Source: Branchiostoma floridae
Taxonomy: Eukaryota; Chordata; Leptocardii; Amphioxiformes; Branchiostomatidae
Reading direction: 5' to 3'
Length of the DNA stretch: 64,000 bases
NCBI RefSeq assembly: GCF_000003815.2
Contig: NC_049981.1
Location: 33,169,318-33,233,317 of the forward strand
Part shown: positions 53,032 through 63,599 of the stretch, piece after piece
Layout: every line of letters begins with the position of its first letter
Position numbering within the stretch: position 1 is the stretch's first letter
Translations under genes and position numbers: made by a program
The notes under the pieces: generated by a model
What the model saw: the letters and a program-made list of their open reading frames with translations, nothing else
The model's database searches: none
What the model was told of the DNA's origin: nothing

Positions 53032-56000
53032 CTGAAGAAAATGAACATTTCTTAAGTAAAAACAATGTAAAGAAAATTAAGACCGGGTGAAATACTGCTG
53101 CCCAGTGTCCCTATAGGAATGTACATGAAGGTCTAGGTAAGCATGAGCACAACAGAATCATTGAAAGCGCTGCAAGTCACGAGCATATTGATCATGCACA
53201 ATGATTATGAGATGACTATGGTTTCTTACCAGTGATGCCACAGGCCTGTAGGAACGTCTGGTGAGACTCTTCCCAGTACTTGGAGGCCAGCAGTTTCTCC
53301 CTGAAGGCGCGGGCTTCCTCGAACTCTGACCTGGCGTTCTTGAGGACGTCCTCGATTCTTTCTGCCCACTTCTCTGTATCAGCGTCGGTCGCGGTGTCTC
53401 CCTTCATTCTGACGATACAGTGGCGGAACGTGGGCTGCCCCAGCCTGTCTGATAGCTCCTCTATCAGCTCTGCAAGGCCCGAGTGCTCTGAGATAAGGAC
53501 GGGAACTCCTGCCGCGATGGCCTCCAGGCCGACCAGTCCGAACGGTTCGGCCCGGGACGGCATTAGGACCAGATGACAGGCCTCCATGTCTCGGCGAATC
53601 TCCTCTTGAGTGCCGTACGGGAGCAGGGTGGGTTTGACCCGGCCAGATCTCAGCTTCTCTTCCAGGATTCTCTTGGTCTTCGTGAAGTCGTTCTTATCGA
53701 TGCCGCGGACTCTCAGCCTCAGTGTGTACTGATTGTCAAGCCGATGTGCTGCCTTGTCTATGGATCCTGCGGCCAGGTCATGACCTTTCAGCCTCTCCAC
53801 ATTCCGCACCCTGCCGATGGACAGAACCACTCTCTCTGGCTTTCGGACTTTATCTTCTTCAAAGATCATATCTGCTTCACGGAAAACCTTTGAAGGCTCT
53901 GGTAGGAAGATGTGGTGAGTCACGTGATTCCGACGGAGGAACCTGTCGTAATGGCGGTGAATGCGCGGTCCTACCGAGAAGACGACATCAGCCTTGCCAA
54001 TGTCGTCCTGGATGCTGGCTTCCTTCCTCCCCACACCCAGGGCCTTCTCGTCACTTTTGTAGTGCTCCGTCTCCTCTGGCGCCACGTGACCGAACATGAC
54101 AAGCTTGGCGTGTGGAAATCGCTCTTCTTTGATCTTCCTGGCAGCCCTACTTGTGACGTCAACATGGCCCACAATGCAGCAGACATCTGATGGGATGTCT
54201 GGAAAGTGAACGCTGTGATACAAAGTCAGCCATTCTACAGATGGTTTTGCAGTGGAGCCAGCACTAACCGGTTTGATGAGGTTGACTCCGCCCACCTTAG
54301 CATCCCTCTCGTCTTGTTCAGTTGCCTCCAACACGGTTGCGTGGACTTTGGCACCCGCGGCGTTGATCATGTGCGCCACCTGGCGGTTGATGGTGGAGAT
54401 TCCGCCCTTTGATGTGCTGAATTCATATCCAACCAACAGGACCGAAACTTTGCCTTGAAAATAATTTAAGTGTTCTCAGTATCACACATGTTGGCCATAC
54501 TTAAATCGGCCGTCTGACATAATTTGACACAAAACGATCAGGGCGCACTTTAAATGACAAATAATAAACAAGAACTGTTGGTCTTATGGAAGCCCATGCC
54601 TTATGCCACCACTACTCCTTCTGGTTTGCTTTGCTACAAATATTAGGATAGCGAAATTAGAAAGTAATTTGATTCACCAGTCACCATTGTAGTTCACCAT
54701 TATTTTCATTATTTAAACAATGCTTGATTTATTTATTTGTTCGTTCGTTCGTTTAGTTAAAAATTACCCTGAACAGCCAAGGCTGCCCAACTAGCTTATA
54801 GCTATTGTCAAGCGCTAACCTTGAAAAAATATTGAAAAATGATTACACAATCACTACAGAAAAACGTAAAAAAATAGACAATACCTGCAATGTTTGAAGA
54901 TTCCAGTCGTCGTCTCACAGACTCCACCAGCTCCGTGGGTGTGGAAAGACCGCTGTCAATGCCTTCGGTACTGCAGCCTCGCTTGTAGTGGCCTGAGAGC
55001 CGTGAAGAGGGGTGAATGATCAACTTTTTTTAAAAGCAGCATGGCCGAAATCATTTAGCTGAACGCTCAGAACCTTTTCTGAATCCGTTAAGTTGACCAA
55101 TGTTGATAAGTTGCATAAGATATCTGTCCATTTTTTATAACATGATAACGGCTTTTTTTACATTTCTATAAATGCGATATTTTCATTCTAGAAAGATTGA
55201 TCTTACCCAGGGTTAGATCTGCAACAGGATCCTTTGCACCATTTTGGGCCTCCTTAAGCAGTTCCAGGCTTAGTCGCGAGGTGGTGCTGCTATTCCAGAT
55301 GTCGGACGTAACTTCCACCCGGAACGGCTTGTAGAATTTGTTCGTGTCGAACGTGTCCTCAAATAGGAGACACTGCAAGTCAAAGAAATGAAAAAAGGTA
55401 GATGCTAATGTCGAGAATTCAATAAACGAATTTTACGTTTTAATTCCGCACAGACACACTCTTGTCTTCGAAATATCTCTGTGTCTTTGTTTTCCAACAA
55501 CTCTTTTGATTGTAAACGGCCTTGTGTTGACAGCACATAAAACAAACCTGTGGAGATGAAGACACAAACGTGTCTCTGCCGTTTGTAACGCTTCCCTCAA
55601 GATGATAGACAACGCCTGGATACAAATGGCAGGTCGTGGAGTCACAGAGCGCAAAGTTACGCTTATTTTCGTCCTTCTCCAGGGTCTGTGTTGGTGATGG
55701 TGGAAAAAAGAGCAATACGGTTTCAGAACACTAAGCATACAAATCTAGGACATAGAATTAGAAAATGTAAAAGTGTAAAATAATCATCACCAACATCGAT
55801 CCTGACCTCTTGCATGGTCCTTGTGTTGGAGACGATATAAACTTTCAGCCTGGAAATGTCGGAGTCGTCCACACAGACAAAGGCCGTCAGCAGGCCTCTT
55901 CTGGTGATGCTCAATACCTTCTCTGTCCTCCCCACCACCCCAAACAGGCTGCCTTTCTTGAACCTGGTCACGGCATGGGAGGGGGTGAGTTCTGTAACCG

Positions 56001-56356
56001 GCAGCAGCTCGGGGGAATCTCCCACCACGTGCACGACTTGGAGGTCTTCTGGGGTGAGTTCTGGAAACAAATATGGTGGAAGTCCTTAGTGGCAAGGCTT
56101 CATTCTCTTTAAGAGTCAAACGGTTAGATATGCTTTCCTTTACACAATCACAACTCTGCAATACGAAAAATAATTGTTTTATCATATGAGTCAAAAACAT
56201 TGATTTTTGGAGAAACATGGGTATGCCTTTGGTGTCCGAGTCTCATCTTTTAAAAGAGGTATAACGTTAGGTATAACACACAGCGGGTAGGGCGTCACCA
56301 CGCCCAGGTCGGTCCGTCTGCACAGGTACTTCCCTTCACCTGGCAGGCGGAGGGAC
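52544..56356 (-). CDS. Gene D: diverged 5'-truncated paralogue (ZU5/UPA-glycosyltransferase-tail)
   Basis: Exons: 56281-56356 (partial ZU5), 55807-56060, 55548-55685, 55207-55372, 54885-54992, 53230-54453, 52544-53031. The three FIIND/UPA exons have the same lengths (254, 138 and 166 bp) and phases as in B and C although their sequence has diverged strongly, so the model is reliable there. TIR, CARD, ROCO, Death and half of ZU5 are missing; transposon sequence begins at 56457. No start codon is identified. It may be a pseudogene or the surviving 3' part of an older gene, but no stop or frameshift is seen in the exons kept. Confidence 0.7.
53230..54453 (-). CDS. Gene D: complete GT-B glycosyltransferase exon
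   Basis: 1,224 bp, about 408 residues, and the only copy here without a gap. N-domain: KVSVLLVGYEFSTSKGGIST (Gly-rich loop), GHVDVTSRAARKIKEERF, MFGHVAPEETEHY and DVVFSVGPRIHRHYDRF. C-domain: ILSIGR-type VVLSIGRVRNVERLKGHDLA, ACHLVLMPSRAEPFGLVGLE (E-x7-E: E-PFGLVGL-E), AIAAGVPVLISEHSGLAELI. GT4 enzymes of this fold transfer sugars from nucleotide donors. The Arg and Lys of the donor site and both Glu residues are present, so activity is plausible. Acceptor ATTTTCAAG; donor ACTG-GTAAGAAAC, or a stop at 53216. Confidence 0.92.
54885..54992 (-). CDS. Gene D: linker exon with DSGLST
   Basis: 108 bp: GHYKRGCSTEGIDSGLSTPT, then ELVESVRRRLESSNIAG. It is the only linker between UPA and the glycosyltransferase; the repeat and NLS exons of B and C are absent. 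Confidence 0.7.
55207..55372 (-). CDS. Gene D: UPA-like segment 2
   Basis: 166 bp: CLLFEDTFDTNKFYKPFRVE, TTSRLSLELLKEAQNGAK and DLTLG. Phase 1 at the 3' end as in B and C. Confidence 0.72.
55548..55685 (-). CDS. Gene D: UPA-like segment 1
   Basis: 138 bp: TLEKDENKRNFALCDSTTC, LYPGVVYHLEGSVTNG and FVSSSPQ. Phase 0 both ends. Confidence 0.7.
55807..56060 (-). CDS. Gene D: second FIIND-like segment
   Basis: 254 bp: ELTPEDLQVVHVVGDSPELL, RFKKGSLFGVVGRTEKVL and SRLKVYIVSNTRTMQE. Keeps K-G-S-L-F-G, again without a Phe-Ser pair. Confidence 0.75.
56281..56356 (-). pseudogene. Gene D ZU5 exon fragments
   Basis: Acceptor and the first 76 bp of the ZU5 exon (SLRLPGEGKYLCRRTDLGVV) are almost identical to B and C. 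The rest of the exon is missing. A second partial copy (56405-56456) lies upstream and is cut off by the transposon junction at 56457. Confidence 0.7.
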
Positions 56357-56456
56357 CTGAGGAGATAAACACAGGTATTGCGGCCAGGTGTTCAAACATA
56401 CAGGTGTGACACAGCGGGTATGGCGTCACCACGCCCAGGTCGGTCCGTCTGCACAG

Positions 56457-57482
56457 TACCCTATCCGCAGTGACCCCAGGCGAATCTCCGGAAGAAGGTT
56501 AAGGTATGGGCAAAAAAGTCCGGAGTGTCGACCGAAGGGTCACTGAACGGTCTACGAGCAGAGAACGGGAAAAAGGGCGGGAGGGCGGGTGTTTTAGTGC
56601 CCTTACTTCCCCAAACGTCCCACGTCTCTTGTGCAACACATCCATGGCAACGGGGACGGTCTGACATAAGCTACACCAATCTTCTTGTCCGCGGCTGGAT
56701 TAGCGAATGTTCGGCGGGCCGCCCTAAACTCATCCAACATCTTCTTCTTCGCCGCATCCCAGCTACCTCCAAAGCGGGCTACCGCAATTTTCCAATCCCC
56801 GCTATCCAGTGTCTTACCAAAAGAATCTTACTTCATCCAAGCCCCGCCAGACATTCTAGATCATTTGCCGCCCTATCTCTTTTCCCTTTTGGAACCGAGT
56901 TCAAAGCCATCCGCGGTAGGCGTGTACCAGGCCCAGTCACCTCACCCGCGCTTGACGAACGCAACAATAGACCCTTCTCCATGTTCCTAGTTCAAGATGT
57001 GTTGTTACCATCTCCAGGATGGTGTCAAGCTCTTGGTGTCGCTTGACAAGTTCCTAAACCGTACGAAACCTCACAAAGTTAAGACGCATTATGAATTCAA
57101 TTTAGTTCCCAGCTTCATAGGCCTGTCTTTCCATACCCTCCTCATATCTTTATACCATCCACTTAAAATCATACACCCTCAAGTCACTTCCGTCCATGTC
57201 CCTCTACTTTCTAAAGCTCCCCAGCTACCTCCGTCCGACCTCTCCGGCGTAGCTCGGCCAACATATGGGAATGAAAGGCTCTGGGCGTATAAAAGGTTCT
57301 ATGGACAGGTGAGGATGTACAGGTGGTTAATGAGAGCACGTGGACTGCTCCCGACCAGGTGTCGCCTCTTAACGACGCGAAACCCGGTCAGAAGCAATCA
57401 TGTGCCTCATTTGGAATAGTACCCTATCCGCAGTGCCCCCAGGCGAATCTCCGGAAGAAGGTTAAGGTATGGGCAAAAAAGT
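56457..57482. mobile_element. Unclassified element bounded by ~64-bp direct repeats
   Basis: TACCCTATCCGCAGTG(A/C)CCCCAGGCGAATC and the following ~40 bp occur at 56457-56520 and again at 57418-57482. The first copy begins exactly where the gene D ZU5 fragment stops. Frames between the repeats are open but not recognised. Confidence 0.5.
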
Positions 57483-58319
57483 CCTCCGTGGTCCCACCTC
57501 CGTGCGCACCATCTCGGGCTTGTTTCATCACTTAAACCTTTCCGAATCTTACCCACGTCTTGACTTCCACATCTTTCAACTTTCCTCAAACCTCAAACCT
57601 TTTCCCCAAACCTCATTACTTTCCCCAAACCTCAATACTTTCCCATACCTAAACCAGCTATTATCGGAGACTCCGAAGTTGTCTTTATTTCCTTTTGCTG
57701 TCCACAAAAGTACGTCACCGCCTCCCTGCCTAGCACTACGTATGAGCTCGTCTTACTGATATCTTCACCGTCAACATTCTCTCGGATTGTGCATATGTAC
57801 TAGTTCTCACTCATGAGACAAAGCCACCGTCCAGAGTTCTCCTTTTTTTCGGGTTTTATCACACTTGCGGCCGGAAAAAACGACGCATCACAGTACCTAT
57901 CTTTCACGTCCTGCTTTCAATAAACGCCAGGTTGAGCTTCCGTTAACCCTCACCAAAGTTAGTTATAACGGTTTGCCCACGCACTGACGGGAGCACCTCT
58001 TGTCCAGGAGAACCCAAACCGAACAATTCTGCTTACAATCCCAACGAAAAGTCGTTATGAAGTCAATTTTCCTACGGACACGGGCACTGTCTGTCCGGGG
58101 GGATAACCTGCCTTTCATATGGATCTTCTCTTGCAGTTTTTGCAGTCACCGGGTCGCTGTAATACCCAATCCCCATCCTGAGTGGAAGTTGATGGCAAAA
58201 TTCCATACCAAACCATCTGACATTGCCAATTACTTTACCCACAACTAGTGTTATATTGACAAAAACAAAACTTACAGAACAGATATTGATCTTCCAAATC
58301 CAACTGTGACTGAACTGAA
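57483..58319. other. Unassigned, repeat-rich sequence
   Basis: Contains short tandem CTTTCCCCAAACCTCA units (57580-57660). No gene is supported. Confidence 0.4.
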
Positions 58320-59150
58320 TTGATCAACATAATATATCTGGAGGCCTCCCTAAATACCATCAAGTATTCCATTCGACTTTGTAAGAACGTGCCAGCTGAC
58401 AACCTTCAAGCAGAAGCTCTCTTGTGCCAAATGGATTTAGAAGCATCTGGTGCTAAATGTTGGGCTTCTGGTGTACGCAACTCTCTGGAGAAAATGTGGT
58501 TATGCTTTCGTCTGGCAAAAACGCCAAGTCAACAGTCTCAAGTACACCTCAAATTATTTCACTAATCTATCAGGGCTTAAAGGATATTTATTTCCCGACC
58601 TTTCTATCTGAAATCCACAACAATAAAAGAGCTGCTACTACGAAAAATAAACAATCTTATAACGAAGAAGAATATCTTAAGATTACCAATGTATGACACG
58701 GATCTACCATCACAAAACTAAGAATCAGTCGTCACCAATTACGAATCGAATCAGGAAGAAATAACCACACTCCTCTAGAGCAAAGAATCTGCCATTTTTT
58801 AGTTTAGGTAAAGTAGAAGATGAAGTACAATTTACTGTAGAATGTCCTTTGTATGATAGTAATAGGAGCATCCTATTTGACTATGTGTCAAGTAAATATC
58901 CCCACTTCAGACACTTGAACGGCAAGGAGAAATTTTATTCCTGACAGTTTTTGATAAACCAACTCTAACTAACCATACAGCTAGCTACATTTATGCAATT
59001 ACCAAGAAGCAAGAGGAAATCGAAAGTACTAGAATAGATAAGATGCATATCTGCATATGTAGACGTGTGTGATTGTTTCCATTGCTGCATATATATAACC
59101 GTTACTTAGCCCAGTGGGGCAAAAATGTGCCATAAAATTCTTCATTCAAT
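58320..59150 (+). mobile_element. Non-LTR retrotransposon 3' end
   Basis: With frameshifts, it reads LSLGKVEDEVQFTVECPLYD, ILFDYVSSKYPHFRHLN, EKFYF and TVFDKPTLTNHTASYIYAIT, the standard C-terminal region of LINE ORF2. The 3' end TTAGCCCAGTGGGGCAAAAA and CATAAAATTCTTCATT matches the tail at 24010-24070. Broken. Confidence 0.75.
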
Positions 59151-59251
59151 TATGTCACATTAAGAATGCCGTCTGAAATTAATTCAAGACAATTAGTAGA
59201 GATGGCATTCTGGGGCTGCTGACTGACATACCTATACCAGCATCATGCGCT

Positions 59252-59640
59252 GTGGACCATATGGAAAACAGATTAATGAGATTGCCATATTTGTATATAG
59301 CCGCACCTGTGCACCCCATTGTCAATCAGTCACTAATCCCCGGCCTTTTCCCCAGTCAATGGAGAGACACAAAAGTACGCCCCCTCACTAAGAATTCCAG
59401 AACGCGACTGACTGGAAAAAACAGCCGGCCAACCAGCCTACTTTCAGTGTTGAGGTGCGCGCAAAGTGTTCGAAAGAGTTGTTCATGATTTTGCGCTATT
59501 CAAACTTAAACGATATTGTGTCAACTGCATAACCCGCTTACCATCCTAATCGCTCGACCACATCTGCCTTGGTTAATATGAGAGATGACTGGCTGTCAGT
59601 CATGGAAAGAGGGGAGCTTGTTGGAGTTGAATATACAAAT
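59252..59640 (+). mobile_element. LINE reverse transcriptase fragment (palm N-terminal part)
   Basis: VNQSLIPGLFPSQWRDTKVR, then SRPTSLLSVL and VRKSCS.. and, after a frameshift near 59455, MRDDWLSVMERGELVGV. This is the 'FP..Wk.a.v.Pl.K......nyRPiSlL..lsK..E' block of CR1-like RTs. Non-functional. Confidence 0.7.
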
Positions 59641-60535
59641 TCAGCGCTGCGTTTGATCTTGTTACTGACAGTACTCTCCTTGTCGCGGCCAAACCTAACG
59701 TGTTATAAATCATGGCCGACGATTTGAACCCAGAAGGAAGATTATTACAAACAAACCAGAAGCCCACCCACTGAAAACCAAGCAGCGTCCTAGATTCTGG
59801 ATGTATCGAGATGTGGTCGTAGCTCGACTTATCATCGCACTTCGTTTGAAACGTGTTTGGCCTAACATACTTGGTAACGTCGACCAACTTGTCTAAGACA
59901 AACGGGCAATCCTTATAATGAATAAATTCAGATATCACTGATCACAACACAAACGAGGCTTAGCCGAATCCACCGTTAAGAGCAATATTAGGTAGGGTGG
60001 TGCGCCTTCACCTACCTTCCCCCAAAATTTAGATTGCGCCTGTTTCCAGCCTATCCAATAATGGAAAGGAAGCAATAAACTTTACAAAAGATTTACAATA
60101 CACGCTGTTAACAAACACTTGCGGCTCAGGAAAGTCTACCTTAATTCGATTTCCCTGAAACTTGCCTTTAAATGGAGTAAAGAACTTGTACACGTCTACC
60201 CCTTTATTCACCCACTCTAACAGCATATCCTTATCTGGATGGTCGGCCAAAATCAATTTCCACTCCGCAGTATGATGGCCTAATTGGCCTGCTATAAAAG
60301 AATTAGGGTCTGTAAACTTGACCATAGCTGTACTCGCTTGCACAGACCCCGACGCGATATCCTGCATTAGGGTTGGAATCGTCCCACGGCTGACCTCGGA
60401 AGTCGACAAATCGGAGTTGTCGCTGTTGCGCCCGCTGCGCCGCCGACTCAGGGTCGAACGGATCTTGATATTCCCAGTCAGGAAAAAACCAATCGCGTCT
60501 AGCAAGTTTCCGCTCACCGAACTGCTAGATAGCAA
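59600..60535 (-). mobile_element. DIRS-like (tyrosine recombinase) retrotransposon RT fragment
   Basis: Two frames. At 60535-60029, the region before the RT: W-K-L-I-L, DKDMLLEWVNKGVDVYKFF, FKGKFQGNRIKVDFPEPQVF. At 59938-59600, the RT: DCPFVLDKLVDV-type start, KCDDKSSYDHISIHPESRTL and CNNLPSGFKSSAMIYNTLGL. The D-K-S-x-Y-x-H-I and LPxGxKxS signatures are characteristic of DIRS RTs. Stop codons separate the parts, so it is dead. Confidence 0.75.
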
Positions 60536-60586
60536 GAGAGGAAACCCTAACTCTCTTGAAAACTGTAACCAATAACAGCGACAACA

Positions 60587-60697
60587 CTCGAGCCAACCAA
60601 GGTCAGCCCTGAGACGAACCTCAACCCTTGGTTAAGGGCCTACGTAAGTAGAGGGTTGTTAGTAACCCGGCGAAGTTCGAAACAGGATTGAGAGGAA
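60587..60697. repeat. ~110-bp repeat, copy 1
   Basis: ACCAAGGTCAGCCCTGAGACG then AACCCTTGGTTAAGGG. Similar copy at 63338-63440. Lies just upstream of the DIRS-like fragment and may be part of such elements. Confidence 0.55.
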
Positions 60698-61539
60698 GGA
60701 CGAGGCCACGAATACACAAATGGTCACCTTAAAATTATTATGGAGAACTAAGACAGAACCGAAAAATTTTGTTGCACTGCTTTGCCAAAGATCGATTAGA
60801 GTTGCAACTCCAATACCACGCACCCATCCCGCTTCTAAAGCCTGAAGGGGTTCTCAAAAACTGCACAGCCAAGGAATTCCTCTTACTTCCCCTTGCTCAG
60901 CTTAACTTCAACCGATGCCGGTAAACCGACCGTAACATGCACCGTTTCACACAGAGACTTAGCTTCTTTAGTAAATGCCAATGACAGTAAAAAACGAGAA
61001 CGAAGATTTCTTCGTCCTCCTTAGGGCCAAGCGCTCCCAGGACCATTCTCCCTAGATTCGGATGATACTCATAACCAAACGTCTGATTCCATACCTTAAG
61101 TGTCCCAAAGATTCTAAACACCTGAACCTGCAACGGCAGGCGCTCCTCAAACACTGAATCAACTTATCTACATTTGTATTCATAATCAGGGTGGATAAAC
61201 ACTGCTTACCAGGGAGACCCTGAGTACACACATATATAGAGTTTAAACACAATACAAATATTTGTATACTAGTATAACTAACCAAGACAAGTCCACCCTG
61301 CAAGAAACACAATCATACCACTTCTCACAGTTGTTATCCGCACCAAATCGTAAAACAGGGCCTAGGGGTTAAAAGTCGGATTCAGAAGTTTCTTAAATGA
61401 GTGGTGAGTTGTGGCCACTCTAACCACAGCTTGCAATTCCCTCCAAACAAATGCACCTATGTAAGAAGAGTTTTTTTTTTCTACGGCCGGATGCGAGTTT
61501 GACCGTAGGGGCCTGCAATGATTCATTTAAGAGTCTGCC
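60698..61539. other. Unassigned TE-derived sequence
   Basis: No gene is supported; short frames only. Confidence 0.4.
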
Positions 61540-61905
61540 CATTTTTGTACTTCAAACATGGTAGAAGATGACGTGCACTTCACTGTTGATTGTGATATGT
61601 ATGACAAGATAGAAATGCGCTATCTTTTTATCTAGAAAGTAGCTTCCCTCACTTTAGACACATGAATAGCACTGACAAGTTTATAATCCTCATATGCTTT
61701 GACAAACCAACCATAACTAAACCAATACAGTCCTACAGTTTCACAATTACCAAGACGCGAGAAGAAGCCGAACTTCTGTGTAGACTAGATTTGTGATACT
61801 ATTATAGTATACCAATCCATGTTATGTCTTGTTGCGACCTGTACTTGGCTTGTTTAACCAACAATGTACAATAAATGACTACAATCATTCATTCATTAAA
61901 AGATG
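61540..61905 (+). mobile_element. LINE 3' fragment, same family as 58320-59150
   Basis: VEDDVHFTVDCDMYDK, PHFRHMNSTDKFIILICFDK and PTITKPIQSYSFTITKTREE, with a frameshift, then a 3' end AATAAATGACTACAATCATTC. Confidence 0.7.
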
Positions 61906-62526
61906 AAACCACTACCCGATATCTAGCAGAAAACACAAAATTCAAAACTTCTGTTTCTTGACTCGTATCTAGGTACATTAGTTGTCAGTCTGTTCCCATC
62001 CAGCCACCTCTCAGTACTGTTGCAATCAGCATTCAAAACAACATTTCTTGTAACCGATCGCGACTTTGAAGAGTACTATCTGACCTTGGGTTAAGTAGTT
62101 TGGCATGTCATCTATGTACAATAAGAAATATAAAAGTCCGAGCACGGCCCCTTGTAGGACGCCGTCTGGAATGAAAGACAATCACTAGCAGTGCCACCTA
62201 CGACTGTTACCTGGCACCTGTTTGACTGAAACCCCAACAATTTATTAGAGTAGAATAGAATTCTTCTGGCAAAGGTAGGAACCCCTGTTCCGATTTAGGC
62301 CACTCACTCATTCTCAGAACACTGTCATCCCTGATAACTGCAGATTATCCAGGGCTTTTAAGATACAGTGCGCCCTGTGTTGCCTCAAGTGGTTATCCAG
62401 TCTCTCTTCAAAACAGTTTTACGCTTGGAGATGTCACCACAGATTTTGGTAGCTTATTCCACCACGAGATAACCCTGATACAGAAGAAGCGTGTCCTTCT
62501 ATGACTTCTCGATCGGCTCTTTTTTC
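61906..62526. other. Unassigned TE-derived sequence
   Basis: No gene is supported. On the minus strand this may continue the 3' end of the RT fragment at 62527-62976. Confidence 0.4.
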
Positions 62527-62976
62527 TTAATCCGGAGACAGTGTTGTTCGAGTGTTCGTTATTAGCTCAAAATGACATATAGTGTTTATGAGATCTCCTC
62601 TGATTCTCTTAAAGACCAATGTTGGTGATTTCAGAGCCTTCAAACTCTCTTCAACGGTTAAACTACTAGGGCCGAGGACTCTCTTAGTTATTCTCTTTCG
62701 GATCTTTTCAAGTTCCAGGACCTGCTTCCATGTATAGGATGACCATGTTGGAGCCTCGTACTCTTGACTAGTTGAAACCAGTGACTTAAATAGAAGAAAG
62801 AACACCACCTTGTCTATAAATGCAAAATGTTCTCCAATGAGTCCTGCAATCTGATTTGTCTTAATACATATGTTAGATATGTACTTACTGAAACTCAGTT
62901 CCCTGTCAATTGTGATGCCCAAGTGCTTTTCCTGCTGCGTAAACTCCATTAGGGTACAAGTAACATTGCGGTACAT
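62527..62976 (-). mobile_element. CR1/Jockey-like reverse transcriptase thumb fragment
   Basis: About 149 codons: KHLGITIDRELSFSKYISNI, GLIGEHFAFIDKVVFFLLFK, SLVSTSQEYEAPTWSSYTWK and LEKIRKRITKRVLG. This is the 'kdLGv.id..L.f..Hi..i..kan...g.i.r.f' block at the end of LINE RT ORFs. Confidence 0.8.
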
Positions 62977-63337
62977 TAACTATCTCGGGGTGTCCTTTTC
63001 CCAGCTTATCACTGTGTATTTCATAGTGTGGACACATTCTGATGTTTTTTCATCAACACAAACTCTTTGTCTACTCTCTGACAGCAAAGATTCTATCCAA
63101 CTTAAAGTATATTTAATCAACCTCCTGCACGAATTAGAGCAAAGGTTGGAGTCGTCCCAAGACTGACCTTTACGATTGAGCTGCCAAACATTCAACTTAA
63201 CATCCCTAAAAACTCCCAAAAACCAAACACAGACGAGACTTGTCACCAGGTAGGTCTGCACGACCAACGAGAAAACAAACGAAAATGACAATGCAGCTTA
63301 ACCGGACTAACGTTACTACTAGAAACGACACATCGCA

Positions 63338-63440
63338 ATCCAACCAAGGTCAGCCCGGGGACGGAACACCAACCCCTGGTTAGGGGCATACCAACGTAAA
63401 GGGTTTTTAGTAACCCCGGTGCCCGTAGCAAGACTGAGAG
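63338..63440. repeat. ~110-bp repeat, copy 2
   Basis: ACCAAGGTCAGCCCGGGGACG then AACCCCTGGTTAGGGG. See 60587-60697. Confidence 0.55.
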
Positions 63441-63599
63441 GATGGATCCTCATGTGCTAGAGTATAGATTAAACGCAAAAATGCACACAAAAAATGTAAA
63501 TGAATAAGTTACCAACGTTACCAGTATATGGATGTTGCCAGGTGATACGACTTACTTAGCCCAGCGCGACAAAAAATGCAACTAAAGGTTGCAATCATT

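Noticed and set aside
56525-57419. Possible host genes in frames of 100-173 codons
   Set aside because: They lie between direct repeats in transposon-rich DNA, overlap one another in different frames and show no known motif.
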